This document shows, in pieces, positions 25,122 through 33,260 of a stretch of DNA of 64,000 bases. The translations under genes were made by a program, and so were the position numbers. The stretch covers positions 62,001 to 126,000 of the forward strand of contig JAYRMR010000006.1 of the NCBI GenBank assembly GCA_041912595.1. The letters are read 5' to 3'. Position 1 is the stretch's first letter. Each line of letters opens with the position of its first letter. The DNA is from Roseateles_B sp041912595 (GTDB taxonomy: Bacteria; Pseudomonadota; Gammaproteobacteria; Burkholderiales; Burkholderiaceae_C). The notes beneath the pieces were generated by a model. The model worked only from the letters and a program-made list of their open reading frames with translations, was not told where the DNA came from and did no database searches.

Positions 25122-26171
25122 TCAGCCGAGCTTCTTGAGCAGGTCGGCCTTCTTGGCCGCGAACTCTTCCTCGGTGAGGATGCCCTTGGCCTTCAGCTCG
25201 CCCAGCTTCTCCAGCAGGGACATGATGTCGTCCGCGCTCTGCGCCACCGGCGCCGCGGGGGCTGCAGCCGGGGCCGGGGCCTGCGGCTGCGCGGCCAGGC
25301 CGGCGGCCATCTGCTGGGCCAGCGTCTGACCGAGGGCAAGACCTGCCCCCAGGCCCATGGCGTCGCCCGCGATGCCGCCACCGCCGTTGCCCACGCCCTC
25401 GGCGAGCTTGGGAATGGCCTGCGCCGTCTGGTACTGCATGAACTGGCCCATGTTCTGGCCGATCATGCCCATGCCGATCTTCTGGTCGAGGATCTTCTGC
25501 AGCTCCTCGGGCAGCGACACGCTCTGCAGCGTGACCGACTCCAGCTTCAGGCCCAGCTTCTCGAAGGCGGGCGAGGTCGCGGCCTGCAGCTGGGTGGCGA
25601 ACTCGACCTGGTTCGCGGCCAGGTCCAGGAAGGGGATGCCGCTCTGGGCGACGGCGTCGCTGATGTGCTGCAGGATCGTGCCGCGCAGCTGGCCGTCGAG
25701 CTCCTGCGCCGTGTAGCGCTCGCGGGTGCCCGAGATCTCCTGGTGGAAGCGCTTGGCGTCGGCGATGCGGTAGGCGTAGTTGCCGAAGGCGCGCAGGCGC
25801 ACGGCACCGAAGTCCTTGTCACGGATGGTGACGGGCTGCGGCGTGCCCCAGCGCTGGTCGATCTGCTGGCGCGTGCTGAAGAAGTAGACGTCGCTCTTGA
25901 ACGGGGACTCGAAGAGCTTGTCCCAGTTCTTCAGATTGGTCAGCAGCGGCAGGGTCTGCGTGGTGAGCTTGTGGGTGCCCGGGCCGAAGACGTCCGCCAC
26001 CTTGCCTTCATTGACGAAGACCGCCAGCTGGGACTCGCGCACCACGAGCTGGGCGCCGTACTGGATTTCGAAGTCCTGCATGGGATAGCGCCAGGCCAGG
26101 GTGCCGTCCCCGTCCTCCGTCCATTGCAGGACGTCAATGAACTGTTTCTTGATGAAATCCATCAAACCCAT
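25122..26171 (-). CDS. SPFH-domain (YdjI/virion core-like) protein with SHOCT tail
   Basis: A 349-residue protein. The SPFH/prohibitin-like domain covers about residues 20-215 (VVRESQLAVFVNEGKVADVFGPG, here split as VVRESQLAVFVNEG and KVADVFGPG; then LRAFGNYAYRIAD). A Gly/Ala/Gln-rich linker leads to a C-terminal SHOCT helix pair (DDIMSLLEKLGELKAKGILT then EEEFAAKKADLL). No amino-terminal membrane helix is seen, as in YdjI-type proteins. The ATG is chosen for the GGAGGG ribosome site 6 bases upstream. It is the first gene of the reverse cluster. SPFH proteins scaffold membrane microdomains, so it may organise the membrane partners encoded downstream. Confidence 0.88.
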   Translation of the reverse strand: MGLMDFIKKQFIDVLQWTEDGDGTLAWRYPMQDFEIQYGAQLVVRESQLAVFVNEGKVADVFGPGTHKLTTQTLPLLTNLKNWDKLFESPFKSDVYFFSTRQQIDQRWGTPQPVTIRDKDFGAVRLRAFGNYAYRIADAKRFHQEISGTRERYTAQELDGQLRGTILQHISDAVAQSGIPFLDLAANQVEFATQLQAATSPAFEKLGLKLESVTLQSVSLPEELQKILDQKIGMGMIGQNMGQFMQYQTAQAIPKLAEGVGNGGGGIAGDAMGLGAGLALGQTLAQQMAAGLAAQPQAPAPAAAPAAPVAQSADDIMSLLEKLGELKAKGILTEEEFAAKKADLLKKLG

Positions 26172-26438
26172 GATTCCCTCCAGGCTCCAGGCAATGCGGT
26201 CAGGTCGACCGCGGGACAGAGTATCCACCAGATGCGGGCAGGTTTTCGCCGGTGGCCGACCCCCACTGAGGGTGTGTGACGGGCGGCACTCCCCTCGGGC
26301 AGGCCGCCGGGCGCCTGTCCATGGGGCTTGGCGCGATTCATCAGGTTTTTCCGATGTATTGATCTTCTAATTGCTGGTTTTTTGGATGGGCGCCGGCGGG
26401 CACAGTCACGGGGTGTCCCTCAGCCAAGGAGATCACCC
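26172..26438. other. Divergent promoter region, SPFH cluster / HPF-like gene
   Basis: A 267-base gap between divergent genes. An AT-rich patch at about 26335-26385 stands out from the GC-rich surroundings and probably holds at least one promoter, but no convincing -35/-10 pair could be fixed on either strand. A strong ribosome site (AAGGAGA) precedes the forward gene. Confidence 0.4.
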
Positions 26439-26780
26439 ATGCAAGTGCTGTTCACCTCCCGCCACCCGATGGCGGCCGAATTCCGTGCCCTGAGCGAGCA
26501 ACGCATCCGCTTTGCCCTGCGCCGCCTGAAGTGGCTGGTGCCGCGCGCGGAGGTGCAGCTGTCGGACGTCAACGGGCCGAAGGGCGGGATCGACAAGCGC
26601 TGCCAGATCGCCCTGCGGACCGACGGCGCCGGCACGGTGGTGGTGGCCTCCGTGGCGCGCCACTGGCGCACGGCGCTGGACCAGGCCCTGGCCCGGGCAG
26701 CCCGATTCCTGGTCCGCCAGTGGCGGCGCGGCCGGGATGACCGGCGGCTGCGCCAGCGCCTGCTGCGCGACGAACGATGA
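26439..26780 (+). CDS. HPF/RaiA (sigma-54 modulation) family protein
   Basis: A 113-residue protein of the ribosome hibernation factor fold: MQVLFTSRHP at the start, helix RIRFALRRLKW, strand AEVQLSDVNGPKGGIDKRC, then VVVASVARHWRTALDQALARAARF. The C-terminal tail is strongly basic (RQWRRGRDDRRLRQRLL). Classical HPF binds the 30S decoding region and promotes 100S dimers. The N-terminal motif here fits the variant HPF-like group often found away from rpoN, so a stress-related ribosome role is likely but not certain. It overlaps no gene; the BI-1 gene follows after 23 bases. Confidence 0.8.
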   Translation: MQVLFTSRHPMAAEFRALSEQRIRFALRRLKWLVPRAEVQLSDVNGPKGGIDKRCQIALRTDGAGTVVVASVARHWRTALDQALARAARFLVRQWRRGRDDRRLRQRLLRDER

Positions 26781-26803
26781 CCCCGATTGAAGGAGAAAAG
26801 GCC

Positions 26804-27511
26804 ATGAGCTCGATGAACCCCCTGAACCTGACGACCTCCGCGTCGTCCCCCCCGACCGTCGTGACGATGCCCGGCGTGGCCGTGCCCGCGGACACGACCC
26901 GGGTCCTGCGCAACACCTACGCGCTGCTGTCGCTCACGCTGCTCTTCAGCGCCGTCGTGGCGGCCGCGAGCGTGTCGATGCGCCTGCCCGCGCCGGGGCT
27001 GCTGATCACGATGGGCGTCTACTTCGGCCTGCTGTTCGCGATCCATCGTCTGCAGAACAGCGGCTGGGCGCTGCCGGCGGTGTTCGCGCTGACGGGCTTC
27101 ATGGGCTACAGCCTCGGCCCCATCCTGAGCCACACGCTGGCGCTGCCCGGCGGCGGGCAGACCGTGGCGCTGGCCCTGGGCGCGACGGGCGCCACCTTCC
27201 TCGGCCTCTCGGCCTGGGTGCTGACCACGCGTCGCGACTTCAGCTTCATGGGCGGCTTCCTGTTCGCCGGCATGATCATCGCCCTCGTGGCCGGCCTGGC
27301 CGCCGTGTTCTTCCAGATCCCCGCGCTGAGTCTCGCGGTGTCCGGCATGGTGGCGCTGCTGTCGGCCGGCCTGATCCTGCTCGAGACCAGCCAGATCGTG
27401 AACGGCGGCGAGCGCAACTATGTGCTGGCGACGGTCAGCCTGTATGTGTCGGTCTACAACCTCTTCACGAGCCTGCTGGCGCTGTTCGGCTTCGGCAGCT
27501 CGGACGAGTAA
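26804..27511 (+). CDS. Bax inhibitor-1/YccA family membrane protein
   Basis: A 235-residue protein with seven predicted membrane segments, starting after a 45-residue soluble lead (for example LLSLTLLFSAVVAAASVSM, AVFALTGFMGYSLGPIL, TFLGLSAWVL). The conserved core GFMGYSLGPI and the C-terminal YVLATVSLYVSVYNLFTSLL are typical of YccA/YbhL. YccA modulates the FtsH protease and relatives leak calcium or protons. The ATG at 26804 is chosen for AAGGAG 8 bases upstream rather than an in-frame start 27 bases earlier. It ends shortly before a strong terminator. Confidence 0.92.
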   Translation: MSSMNPLNLTTSASSPPTVVTMPGVAVPADTTRVLRNTYALLSLTLLFSAVVAAASVSMRLPAPGLLITMGVYFGLLFAIHRLQNSGWALPAVFALTGFMGYSLGPILSHTLALPGGGQTVALALGATGATFLGLSAWVLTTRRDFSFMGGFLFAGMIIALVAGLAAVFFQIPALSLAVSGMVALLSAGLILLETSQIVNGGERNYVLATVSLYVSVYNLFTSLLALFGFGSSDE

Positions 27512-27559
27512 GTTGCTGGTGGCGGGGCGGGCTTCCAGACGCCGCCAGCCCCGTCCTTC

Positions 27560-27600
27560 GGCCCCCGCACGGCGCTTGGCGCTGCGCGGGGGCCTTTTTT
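27560..27600 (+). terminator. Rho-independent terminator after the BI-1 family gene
   Basis: A 9-bp outer stem (GGCCCCCGC with GCGGGGGCC) is extended by a near-complete inner stem around a TTG loop, followed by CCTTTTTT. It lies about 50 bases after the stop codon. Confidence 0.9.
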
Positions 27601-27652
27601 CATTTCCATGGATCGCGCGGGGCGGGGATCGACCCGGCCGCCGGCGCTGGCT

Positions 27653-28135
27653 TCAGCGGCGGACCAGCGCCCCCTCGTCATCGATGCGCCGCGGGCAGGC
27701 GGCCATGGGCAGCAGGGCGCCCTCGGCCTGGACCTGCAGGTGGGCGATGTTCTGGCGCTGCGCGGCGGCCAGCACGGCGACGGTGCTGCGGTAGTCGGCC
27801 AACGGATGCGGCACGATCTGCAGAAGGGGCGGCCGCTCGGAGGGCTGCGACGCAAGCGCCTGCAGGCCGGCCTCGATCGCGGGGCGGTCCGCCAGACGCC
27901 GCCCGTCGAGCAAGACCGCGTTGTCTGCCGTGATGAGCACCGTGTGGACGGGCCATGGCAGGGCCTGATCCGTCGCGCAGCCGGCCTCCAGATGCAGGGC
28001 CACGGCGTGCAGCGGCACCGGCATGGCCAGCATCCACAGGCTGATCAGCGCCAGCAGGACGGCCGCCAGCGGTGCGGTGCACAGGCCCGGCGCAGGCGCG
28101 GGCAGGGTATCCGGCGGGACGCTGAGGCGGTGCAT
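27653..28135 (-). CDS. ExbD/TolR-like protein without a cognate ExbB
   Basis: A 160-residue protein with one amino-terminal membrane helix (AAVLLALISLWMLAMPVPL, about residues 24-42) and a periplasmic domain that follows the ExbD/TolR pattern: LITADNAVLLDGRRLADRPA, then LLQIVPHPLADYRSTVAVLA and a final IAHLQV strand. The Asp of the membrane helix that carries protons in ExbD is not evident. It sits 73 bases downstream of a TonB-dependent receptor on the same strand, so a role in energising that receptor is plausible. No exbB or tonB lies nearby. ExbD-like is my best call, not certain. Confidence 0.62.
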   Translation of the reverse strand: MHRLSVPPDTLPAPAPGLCTAPLAAVLLALISLWMLAMPVPLHAVALHLEAGCATDQALPWPVHTVLITADNAVLLDGRRLADRPAIEAGLQALASQPSERPPLLQIVPHPLADYRSTVAVLAAAQRQNIAHLQVQAEGALLPMAACPRRIDDEGALVRR

Positions 28136-28208
28136 GCGAAGGCTCCAGGGCGCGCGGGCGGCGCCGCCACGCCATGATGCCAGAGCCCCGGCCGGGGCCG
28201 GCAGCGCC

Positions 28209-30545
28209 TTAGAGCTTCTTCTCCCAGCGCAGCTGCCACACCGTGAAGCTGCGGCCCAGGTTGTCCGTGCTGATGCGGTTGTCGGCCGTCGTGATGACCG
28301 TGCTGGTGTTGTAGTCCAGCGGCGCGAGGTTGGAGGCCGAGAGGCGCAGCTGCGTGTCGCGGTCGATGGCCCAGGTGGCGGAGGCGTCGATCACGCGCTT
28401 GGTGGGCGTGACGCTCTGCTGGATCAGCGTCTGCTGCAGCGTGCCGCCGGGCGTCCAGTTCAGGCCGGCGGCCAGCGTCAGGGGCAGGGTGCGCAGCTTG
28501 TAGTCGAAGCCGATGTTGGCCGTGGCCTTGGGCTGCGAGTCGATGCGGTTGTTGGGGCCCGGGATGCCGTCCACGCTGGAGCTGAACAGGCTCAGGTTGC
28601 TGCGCAGGTTGATGGGCAGGGCCTCGTCGACGAACTCGTCGAGGCGGAACTTGGCTTCCAGCTCGACACCGAAGGTCTTGGCGCTGCCGATGTTCTGCGG
28701 GCGGGCGACCCAGCGCGGGACGTTGGCCCAGGAGACGGTCTCCAGGCGCGTCTCGGTGCGGATCAGGTCGTTGATGTGGCGGTAGAAGAAGTTCGCGCTC
28801 AGCAGGCCGCCCTTGACGAGGTAGCGCTCGAAGGCGATCTCCACGCCCGTGGCCATCTCGGGGCGCAGGTCCGGGTTGCCGCTGCGGTCGGCGTACTGCA
28901 CGGCGTTCGGGCCGCACAGGCCGTCGGCCGGGCAGGGGTACTCGCTGTTGATGCTGGGCCGCGCGATCAGGTCCTGCAGCTGCGGGGACCGGTAGCTGCG
29001 GGTCAGGCTCATGCGGACCTGGCTGCGGCTCTTCTCCTCGGGCTTCCAGACGGCGTGCAGCAGGGGCGTCCAGACGCTGGACTTGTTGCGCACGGCGTAG
29101 TTGGCGGCGTCGCTCTTGGTCTCGATGCCTTCCCAGCGCAGGCCGGCGTAGAAGGACCAGTGAGGACCCATCGACCATTCGTCCTGGCCGTAGGCGGCGA
29201 AGCGGCGCACCGAGGCGGAGATGTTGTCGCCGAAGTCCGCCAGCTCGGGGCGGGGCAGGCCGTTCTGGAGGCTGACGCGGTTCTGGTTGCGCGTCTGGCT
29301 CTCGGCCTCGAGGCCGCCGACCAGGCTGTGCTCGTTCTCCAGCTGGCGCGAGGCCTTGGCCATCAGGCTCCAGTTGCTGTCGTGGCCGCTGACGGTGTCC
29401 TCTTGCGTGCGCGTGCCGACGCTGCCGAGGAATTCCTGGCGCAGCGTGTGGGAGTCCATCAGCGCGCGGCCGAGGCCGGCGCGCAGGTCGAGGCGGGTGT
29501 CCGGGTCCAGCTTCTTCTGCAGCTGCGTGTTGAGGCGCAGCATCTTGAACTCGGAGCGGCCGTCGGTCTGGGCGCTGTCGTAGGGCAGGGGGCGGCCGTC
29601 GCTGCGGTCGCCGCTCTGGCGCTGCTGGCTGCTGCTCGTGCCCTTGTTGAGGCTCAGGAAGGGCTCGAAGGCAAAGGACTCGCCCTCGCCCAGGCGCCAC
29701 TGCACGCGGCCGTTGGCGTTGAGCATCTTGCGCTCGTCGCTGCCGCTGCCGCTGCTGTTCAGCACGCGGGTGGGACCGCCGTGGAGATCTTCCGCGACGG
29801 TGCGGCCGTTCTGGTCGTCCACATGCTTCATCTGCCCGGCGTTCACGGCCAGGTTGTAGCTGCTGCCGGCGTCGTCGAGCTTGTCATTGCGCTGCCAGGA
29901 CAGGTTGGGGTTGACCTGCGAACGCTCGACGGTGAGCCCGGCACGCAGATCGTTGACCTTGCGCTGGTAGGCCTCGCGCAGCACGACGTTGATGGTGCCG
30001 GCGATGGCGCGGGCGCCGAACTCGGCGGTCGGGGCGCGCATGATCTCGATGCGCTCCACCTGCTCGGGCGGCAGCTGGTCCAGCGAGAAGCCGGGCGGCA
30101 TGCGTTCGCCATTCACCAGGATCTGCGTGAAGCCGCCGCCCATGCCGCGCATGCGGATCTCGCCGCCACGGCCGGGGCGCCCGCCGGTGGTGACGCCGGG
30201 CAGGCGCTTCATCACCTCGCCCAGGCTGTTGTCGCCGAACTTCTCGATCTCCTCGCGGCCGATCACGATCTTGGCGGCGGAGGAGGCGCGGCGCGTGGCG
30301 TCGTCACTGGCGCCGCCGCTGACCTCGACCTTCTCGAGCGTCTGGCGCGGCTCCGCTGGTGCCGTGGCGGCCGGCCGCGCGGGCTTGGCCGGTGCGCGCG
30401 GCGCGCTCGCGGCGGGAGCCGGCGCCGGCGCGGCTTCCTGCGCCAGGGCGAGGCTGGCGAACCCCATCAGGCTGAGGCTCAGGCACAGCCCGCGCAGGGC
30501 AAAACGGGGCGAGGAAGACTCGGAGGGCACGTACATCGGGGACAT
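28209..30545 (-). CDS. TonB-dependent outer-membrane receptor
   Basis: A 778-residue receptor. A signal peptide (LRGLCLSLSLMGFASLALA) is followed by an Ala/Pro-rich segment, then a TonB-box-like TLEKVEVSGG. The plug (about residues 75-185) contains LGEVMKRLPGVTTGG, RGMGGGFTQILVNGERMPPG and IEIMRAPTAEFGARAIAGTI. A 22-strand barrel follows and ends with the aromatic terminal strand TVWQLRWEKKL. The CPADGLC loop with two Cys near residue 590 is an extracellular-loop feature. The substrate is unknown; iron chelates are the usual guess but no Fur box or siderophore gene is seen. Either of two ATGs nine bases apart could be the start. Confidence 0.87.
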   Translation of the reverse strand: MSPMYVPSESSSPRFALRGLCLSLSLMGFASLALAQEAAPAPAPAASAPRAPAKPARPAATAPAEPRQTLEKVEVSGGASDDATRRASSAAKIVIGREEIEKFGDNSLGEVMKRLPGVTTGGRPGRGGEIRMRGMGGGFTQILVNGERMPPGFSLDQLPPEQVERIEIMRAPTAEFGARAIAGTINVVLREAYQRKVNDLRAGLTVERSQVNPNLSWQRNDKLDDAGSSYNLAVNAGQMKHVDDQNGRTVAEDLHGGPTRVLNSSGSGSDERKMLNANGRVQWRLGEGESFAFEPFLSLNKGTSSSQQRQSGDRSDGRPLPYDSAQTDGRSEFKMLRLNTQLQKKLDPDTRLDLRAGLGRALMDSHTLRQEFLGSVGTRTQEDTVSGHDSNWSLMAKASRQLENEHSLVGGLEAESQTRNQNRVSLQNGLPRPELADFGDNISASVRRFAAYGQDEWSMGPHWSFYAGLRWEGIETKSDAANYAVRNKSSVWTPLLHAVWKPEEKSRSQVRMSLTRSYRSPQLQDLIARPSINSEYPCPADGLCGPNAVQYADRSGNPDLRPEMATGVEIAFERYLVKGGLLSANFFYRHINDLIRTETRLETVSWANVPRWVARPQNIGSAKTFGVELEAKFRLDEFVDEALPINLRSNLSLFSSSVDGIPGPNNRIDSQPKATANIGFDYKLRTLPLTLAAGLNWTPGGTLQQTLIQQSVTPTKRVIDASATWAIDRDTQLRLSASNLAPLDYNTSTVITTADNRISTDNLGRSFTVWQLRWEKKL

Positions 30546-30787
30546 GGTGACGGTAGGCGTGGGCACAGCGGCGATGGCTGACTGCGCGATCTCGGGAAGG
30601 GCCTGGCAGGCGCGAGGGGCCGGGTTTGCACGGCTAGCGCTGCGATTGGGGCGAAGCATCGCATGGGCCGCCGGCCCTGACGTTTGGCATGCCCGCTTTT
30701 TTAACTTCTTTACAGGCGCTTCACAGCGCCGGGGCGGGGGCCGGGTGCCGGCTCGCCGAGCGGCCCGCCGAGCGCATTGGCGGCCCA

Positions 30788-30816
30788 CAAAAGCAAAGGG
30801 CCACCGTGGGTGGCCC
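30788..30816 (-). terminator. Terminator-like hairpin, reverse strand
   Basis: An 8-bp perfect stem (GGGCCACC with GGTGGCCC) and a 3-base loop, followed on the minus strand by TTTGCTTTTG. No gene ends close to it on that strand, because the sulfate operon already has its own terminator 170 bases earlier. It may end an unannotated small transcript. Confidence 0.5.
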
Positions 30817-30979
30817 TGCTACCGGACAGGGCACAAGGCCCTGACGGATCATTTCGCGCTGGTCACGGGTTCCAGTGCTCTGCCCTATGTTGCAGCCGAT
30901 TTCTCGCGTCCTGATGCTTCGCATTGTGCGCATCCTTTGTGTCAGGCATTTGACGAATCGCAAGAGTTTCGCGGGCTTC

Positions 30980-31018
30980 AAAAAAAGAGCCTCCCCGGCG
31001 GTGAGGCCGGGGAGGCTC
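30980..31018 (-). terminator. Rho-independent terminator of the sulfate operon
   Basis: A 13-bp perfect stem (GAGCCTCCCCGGC with its complement) and a 6-base loop, followed by seven T residues on the minus strand. It lies about 150 bases after the stop of the last binding-protein gene. Confidence 0.93.
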
Positions 31019-31114
31019 AAGGTCAGGCCGCGCAGCGACGGGCTTGCGTCCGGCCACGCGCGGGGGTCTGACGAGGAGACAAACGGGACGGGATGAGAAA
31101 GTGCGAAGGAGGGA

Positions 31115-31129
31115 GGGTCAGGTCTTGCC
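31115..31129 (+). repeat. Full copy of dispersed motif GGGTCAGGTCTTGCC
   Basis: An intergenic copy. See the finding on this motif for the full list of occurrences. Confidence 0.7.
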
Positions 31130-31166
31130 TGCGACGGCGGAGGCGGCGGCGGCGCGCCGCGCGGCC

Positions 31167-32183
31167 TCAGCGGCCGCCCGGGGCGTAGATCTGGTCGAAG
31201 ACGCCGCCGTCATCGAAGTGGGTCTTCTGCGCCTGGCGCCAGCCGCCGAAGAGCTCGTCGATGGTGACCAGCTGCACCGGCGCGAACTGCTTGGCGTACT
31301 TGGCGGCCACCTTGGCATCGCGGGGTCGGTAGTAGTGGCGGGCGGCGATCTCCTGGCCCTCGGGGCTGTAGAGGTACTCGAGATAGGCCTGCGCCTGCTT
31401 GCGGGTGCCGCGCCGGTCGACCACCTTGTCGACGAGGGCCACCGGCGGCTCGGCCAGGATGGAGAGGCTGGGCGTGACGATCTCGAACTTGTCGCGGCCC
31501 AGCTCCTTCACGGCGAGGTAGGCCTCGTTCTCCCAGGCGATCAGCACGTCGCCGATGCCGCGCTCGACAAAGGTCGTGGTGGAGCCCCGGGCGCCGGAGT
31601 CCAGCACCTTGGTGTTGGCGTAGAGGCGCTTGACGAAGGCCTTGGCGGAGTCGGCATTGCCGCCCGGCTGCTTGAGCGCGTAGCCCCAGGCGGCGAGGTA
31701 GTTCCAGCGCGCGCCGCCCGAGGTCTTGGGGTTGGGCGTGATGATGTCGATGCCGCTCCGGGCCAGGTCCGGCCAGTTCGTGATCTTCTTCGGATTGCCC
31801 TTGCGCACGAGGAAGACGATGGTCGAGGTGTAGGGGCTCGCGTTGTGCGGCAGGCGCTTCTGCCAGTCGGCGGGCACGAGTTTGCCGGTGTCGTGCAGGG
31901 CGTCGATGTCATAGGCCAGGGCCAGCGTGACGACGTCCGCCTCGAGCCCGTCGATGACCGAGCGCGCCTGCTTGCCCGAGCCGCCATGCGATTGCTTGAC
32001 CGTGAGCGTCTCGCCGGACTTGGCCTTCCACTGCTTCGCGAAGGCGGCGTTGAAGTCCTGGTAGAGCTCGCGGGTCGGGTCGTAGGAGACGTTGAGCAGC
32101 TGGGTCTGGGCGAGCGCCGTCGTGGCGAGGCCCAGGGCCGCGGCACCGAGCGCGAGGCGGTGAAGGAGCGAGGAGGGGGTCAT
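31167..32183 (-). CDS. sbp: Sulfate/thiosulfate-binding periplasmic protein (second copy)
   Basis: A 338-residue extracytoplasmic binding protein with a signal peptide (LLHRLALGAAALGLATTALA). The family signatures are LLNVSYDPTRELYQDFN, KQSHGGSGKQARSVIDGLEA, PHNASPYTSTIVFLVRKGNP and YYRPRDAKV. It captures sulfate (or thiosulfate) for the CysTWA transporter. It shares the fold and most motifs with the first binding protein of the operon but is clearly diverged. It is the last gene, after the CysB-like regulator, with the operon terminator behind it. Confidence 0.92.
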   Translation of the reverse strand: MTPSSLLHRLALGAAALGLATTALAQTQLLNVSYDPTRELYQDFNAAFAKQWKAKSGETLTVKQSHGGSGKQARSVIDGLEADVVTLALAYDIDALHDTGKLVPADWQKRLPHNASPYTSTIVFLVRKGNPKKITNWPDLARSGIDIITPNPKTSGGARWNYLAAWGYALKQPGGNADSAKAFVKRLYANTKVLDSGARGSTTTFVERGIGDVLIAWENEAYLAVKELGRDKFEIVTPSLSILAEPPVALVDKVVDRRGTRKQAQAYLEYLYSPEGQEIAARHYYRPRDAKVAAKYAKQFAPVQLVTIDELFGGWRQAQKTHFDDGGVFDQIYAPGGR

Positions 32184-32323
32184 GGTCAGCTGGGGGGCGG
32201 TGGGGTCGGATGGGGGCAGGTCTTGCGTCCTGTGCTGCCCATTCTTGCGAAGCGGCCCGGTGCTGTCCTCCAAGAAAAACAGCTAAGCAAAGAGGGAAAG
32301 TGAAGACCCTCAGCCCTCACCCT

Positions 32324-33247
32324 TCATGCCTCGGTGCCCAGCGCCTCGCGCAGGCGCTCCTCGCTCAGCGCGCCGACGCACTCCTGCAGGAAGCGGTAGG
32401 CGTAGCCGCGCAGGTAATGCCCCTTCTTCAAGGCGAGGTGGGTGGTGTTGGTGGGGAAGAGGTGCGTGGCGTCCAGCAGGCGCAGGCCGGCGTCGCGCTG
32501 CGGCTCGAAGGCCATGGACGCGACGATGCCCACGCCGAGCCCCACCTGCACATAGGTCTTGATCACGTCGGCATCGAGCGCGGAGAGCACGATGTCCGGC
32601 GCCAGGCCGGCCTGCGCGAAGGTCGCGTCGAGGCGCGCGCGGCCCGTGAAGCCCTCGTGGTAGGTGATCAGCGGCTGCTCGGCCAGGGCCTCCAGCGTGA
32701 GCGGCTCGGCGGCCAGCGCATGGCCCTCGGGCACGACGACGGCGTGGTGCCAGTCGTAGAAGGGGAAGGTGACGAAGGCCGGGTCCTCGCCCAGCGCCTC
32801 GGTCGCGATGCCGATGTCGGCCTCGCCGGACTGCAGCAGGCTGACGATCTCCGCCGGGTTGGCCTGCAGCAGCACCAGGTGCACCTTGGGGAAGGCGGCC
32901 TTGAAGCGCGCCACGACCTGCGGCAGCGCATAGCGCGCCTGCGTGTGCGTGGTCGCGATGGTCAGCTGGCCGGCCTCGGCGTCGGCGAACTGGTCGGCCA
33001 GGCGCTTGATGTTGCGCGCGTCCTGCAGCATGCGGTCGACGATGACGGCCAGCTCCTTCCCAGGCGCCGTGAGCCCCAGCAGGCGCTTGCCGCGCCGCAC
33101 GAAGAGCTCGACGCCGAGTTCGTCCTCCAGGTCCTTGATGTGCTTGGAGACGCCGGACTGCGAGGTGAACAGCGCCGCCGCGACCTCGGTCAGGTTGAAG
33201 TTCTGCTGGACGGCCTCGCGGATGATGCGCAGCTGCTGGAAGTTCAT
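32324..33247 (-). CDS. cysB: CysB-like LysR regulator of sulfur assimilation
   Basis: A 307-residue LysR protein very similar to CysB/Cbl. The helix-turn-helix is MNFQQLRIIREAVQQNFNLT with SQSGVSKHIKDLEDELG. The effector domain has the CysB-type ATTHTQARYALP, NPAEIVSLLQSGEADIGIAT, YHEGFTGRARLD and VKVGLGVGI-like VQVGLGVGIVASMA. It lies inside the sulfate operon, 13 bases after cysA and before the second sbp, so it is probably autoregulated with the operon. CysB and the sulfonate regulator Cbl cannot be separated with certainty by eye. Confidence 0.9.
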   Translation of the reverse strand: MNFQQLRIIREAVQQNFNLTEVAAALFTSQSGVSKHIKDLEDELGVELFVRRGKRLLGLTAPGKELAVIVDRMLQDARNIKRLADQFADAEAGQLTIATTHTQARYALPQVVARFKAAFPKVHLVLLQANPAEIVSLLQSGEADIGIATEALGEDPAFVTFPFYDWHHAVVVPEGHALAAEPLTLEALAEQPLITYHEGFTGRARLDATFAQAGLAPDIVLSALDADVIKTYVQVGLGVGIVASMAFEPQRDAGLRLLDATHLFPTNTTHLALKKGHYLRGYAYRFLQECVGALSEERLREALGTEA

Positions 33248-33260
33248 GATCCGGCGCGGC

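Larger units (their letters stand above)
30546..31166. other. Long intergenic region between the receptor and sulfate operons
   Basis: There is no convincing gene in these 621 bases. It holds the receptor promoter region (an AT-rich stretch at about 30693-30715), two reverse-strand terminator-like hairpins described separately, about 165 bases of unassigned sequence between them, and one full copy of the dispersed 15-bp motif. Several short open frames here have no codon bias, ribosome site or recognisable product. Confidence 0.6.

Noticed and set aside
30721..31020. Short open frame between the two terminators as a small protein gene
   Set aside because: It reads through both hairpins, has no ribosome site or codon bias, and its product resembles no known family.
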